From: Desulfobacterales bacterium
GTDB lineage: Bacteria; Desulfobacterota; Desulfobacteria; Desulfobacterales; C00003060
Reading direction: 5' to 3'
Assembly (NCBI GenBank): GCA_030668505.1
Contig: DAOUTV010000117.1
Location: 1-6,190 of the forward strand
DNA: 6,190 nt
A model generated the notes under the pieces. It had not been told where the DNA came from and made no database searches. It saw only the letters and a list, made by a program, of their open reading frames with translations. Positions 5,408-6,190 of this stretch are shown in pieces. A program made the translations under genes and the position numbers. The stretch's first letter is position 1. Each line of letters begins with the position of its first letter.

Positions 5408-6127
5408 TCCTTCATTAATAAACAACGCATTCAGATTTTCCAGATTAGACAGGCAAACCAGTTGTGATGCATTGGCATAATCACGAATATTTCCTTTCTT
5501 ATCCGGATTCGCGTCCCGCCACTGTCTTGCGGTCATACCGAACAGCGCCATATTCAAGATATCTGCTTCAGATGCATAAACAAGATTAATCTGCCGGCTT
5601 GTCAGCTCCGGCGGAATGAGATTCTCTTTGATGGCATCGGTATGAATCCGGTAGTTAATTTTAGCCAGGTTCCGTTTGATATCCCATCCAAGCTGCTTGA
5701 ATTCCTCTTCTTTGAGCCGTTGAAATTCCTTGATAAGATATATTTTAAATTGAGGGGATATCCATGATGCAAACTCAAAGGCAATATCTTTGTGCGCATA
5801 AGTGCCACCATAACGGCCTGCTTTGGCGATGATCCCTATTGACTTAGTTTTTGTAACCCATTGTTTCACAGAAAGAACAAATCGGTTCAGTCCGGCCTGA
5901 TTTTTAATTCCCTCGAATTCGGGGGAATTAAAAATCGGATTATAGATTTCTTCCCAGATGCCCAAAAATTCGATGGTATTCTTATTTCGTAACCATTTTT
6001 CGATCAGGGCAGAGCCATTCTCCATATTGCGTACCATATCCGTTAAGGAAATATAATCTCGCTCCTTACCTATAAGAATGGTGATTTCACTGCCTTGAAC
6101 TTCTATTTTCTTGCTTTTTTTAGCCAT
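5150..6127 (-). CDS. KilA-N domain protein with its C-terminus replaced by helicase debris
   Basis: 325 residues from the ATG at 6127, which has AAAGG eight bases upstream and gives the usual MAKKSKKIEVQGSEITI opening. A GTG at 6160 would add 11 residues but lies inside a palindrome. Residues about 25-140 form a KilA-N domain: DYISLTDMVRN, WLRNKNTIEFLGIWEE, and YGGTYAHKDIAFEFASWISP followed by LIKEFQRLK. KilA-N is a DNA-binding domain of phage and mobile-element proteins. The conserved accessory region follows (HTDAIKENLIPPEL, ALFGMTARQWRDANPDKKGN) up to NLNALFINEG (residue 240). The family would normally continue about 25-30 residues; here it passes directly into helicase piece one, then about 40 residues of out-of-frame translation to a TAA at 5152-5150. 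The DNA-binding domain may remain functional. Its promoter, if intact, may also transcribe thiDN, whose start is 24 bases beyond this stop. Confidence 0.85.
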   Translation of the reverse strand: MAKKSKKIEVQGSEITILIGKERDYISLTDMVRNMENGSALIEKWLRNKNTIEFLGIWEEIYNPIFNSPEFEGIKNQAGLNRFVLSVKQWVTKTKSIGIIAKAGRYGGTYAHKDIAFEFASWISPQFKIYLIKEFQRLKEEEFKQLGWDIKRNLAKINYRIHTDAIKENLIPPELTSRQINLVYASEADILNMALFGMTARQWRDANPDKKGNIRDYANASQLVCLSNLENLNALFINEGTAYTSVALLNWWFNREHMLPQSNSTMVKFQYYFALALPRIPRSIWGLLSAKLTTLMNWWCSMMKRTISTTAAWHGSSPLRIYTTG

Positions 6128-6140
6128 TTTATCTGCCTTT

Positions 6141-6164
6141 AATTGTGGCAAATTCGCCACAATT
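6141..6164. promoter_or_regulatory. 24-bp palindrome upstream of the KilA-N gene, candidate operator
   Basis: AATTGTGGC and GCCACAATT form perfect 9-bp arms around AAATTC, whose inner AATT is itself symmetric; only one base pair of the 24-bp palindrome breaks symmetry. It ends 13 bases before the ATG at 6127, just ahead of the AAAGG ribosome binding site. The size and position suit a dimeric repressor such as the KilA-N protein itself, or an mRNA hairpin controlling initiation. The binding protein is unknown. Confidence 0.65.
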
Positions 6165-6190
6165 GAAATTCCGGCATACCTAATCCTTCA

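Overview
The window looks like a bacterial chromosome segment with moderate GC. The ThiD-ThiN fusion, a transketolase with its own strong ribosome binding site, toxin-antitoxin-type small genes, a SagB/ThcOx-type nitroreductase and short tandem heptamers would all fit a Desulfobacterota (former Deltaproteobacteria) or similar anaerobe. That placement is an inference from gene types only; no marker gene proves it.

Layout from left to right. (1) Positions 1-266, minus strand: the N-terminal 88 codons of a SagB/ThcOx-type FMN nitroreductase that runs off the left edge, with a strong Shine-Dalgarno and a candidate promoter in the intergenic region 267-584. (2) Positions 585-1092, plus strand: two overlapping small genes, DUF4160 then DUF2442, arranged like a toxin-antitoxin module. 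(3) Positions 1277-1649, plus strand: a BrnA-type antitoxin gene without a recognisable BrnT toxin upstream. A 50-codon open frame of unknown nature overlaps its 3' end. (4) Positions 1689-3734, plus strand: complete transketolase. (5) Positions 3773-5125, minus strand, convergent with transketolase: a complete bifunctional ThiD-ThiN protein (HMP/HMP-P kinase plus thiamine-phosphate synthase). (6) Positions 5150-6127, minus strand: a KilA-N domain gene whose natural C-terminus has been replaced by remnants of a DEAH-box (type III restriction-like) helicase. The helicase remnant is itself internally deleted and frameshifted. A near-perfect 24-bp palindrome sits just upstream of the KilA-N start.

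Two tandem arrays of 7-bp units flank the transketolase gene, at 1647-1674 and 3771-3805. Each supplies the stop codon of the neighbouring open frame. Functionally, the two metabolic genes share one cofactor theme: ThiDN makes thiamine phosphate, and transketolase uses thiamine diphosphate. They sit between small TA-like genes on one side and a decaying defence-type locus on the other. The most informative point is the mosaic at 5148-5407, which records at least two deletion or recombination events and places the ThiDN start directly against helicase debris. No RNA genes, CRISPR array, intact insertion sequence or riboswitch were seen.
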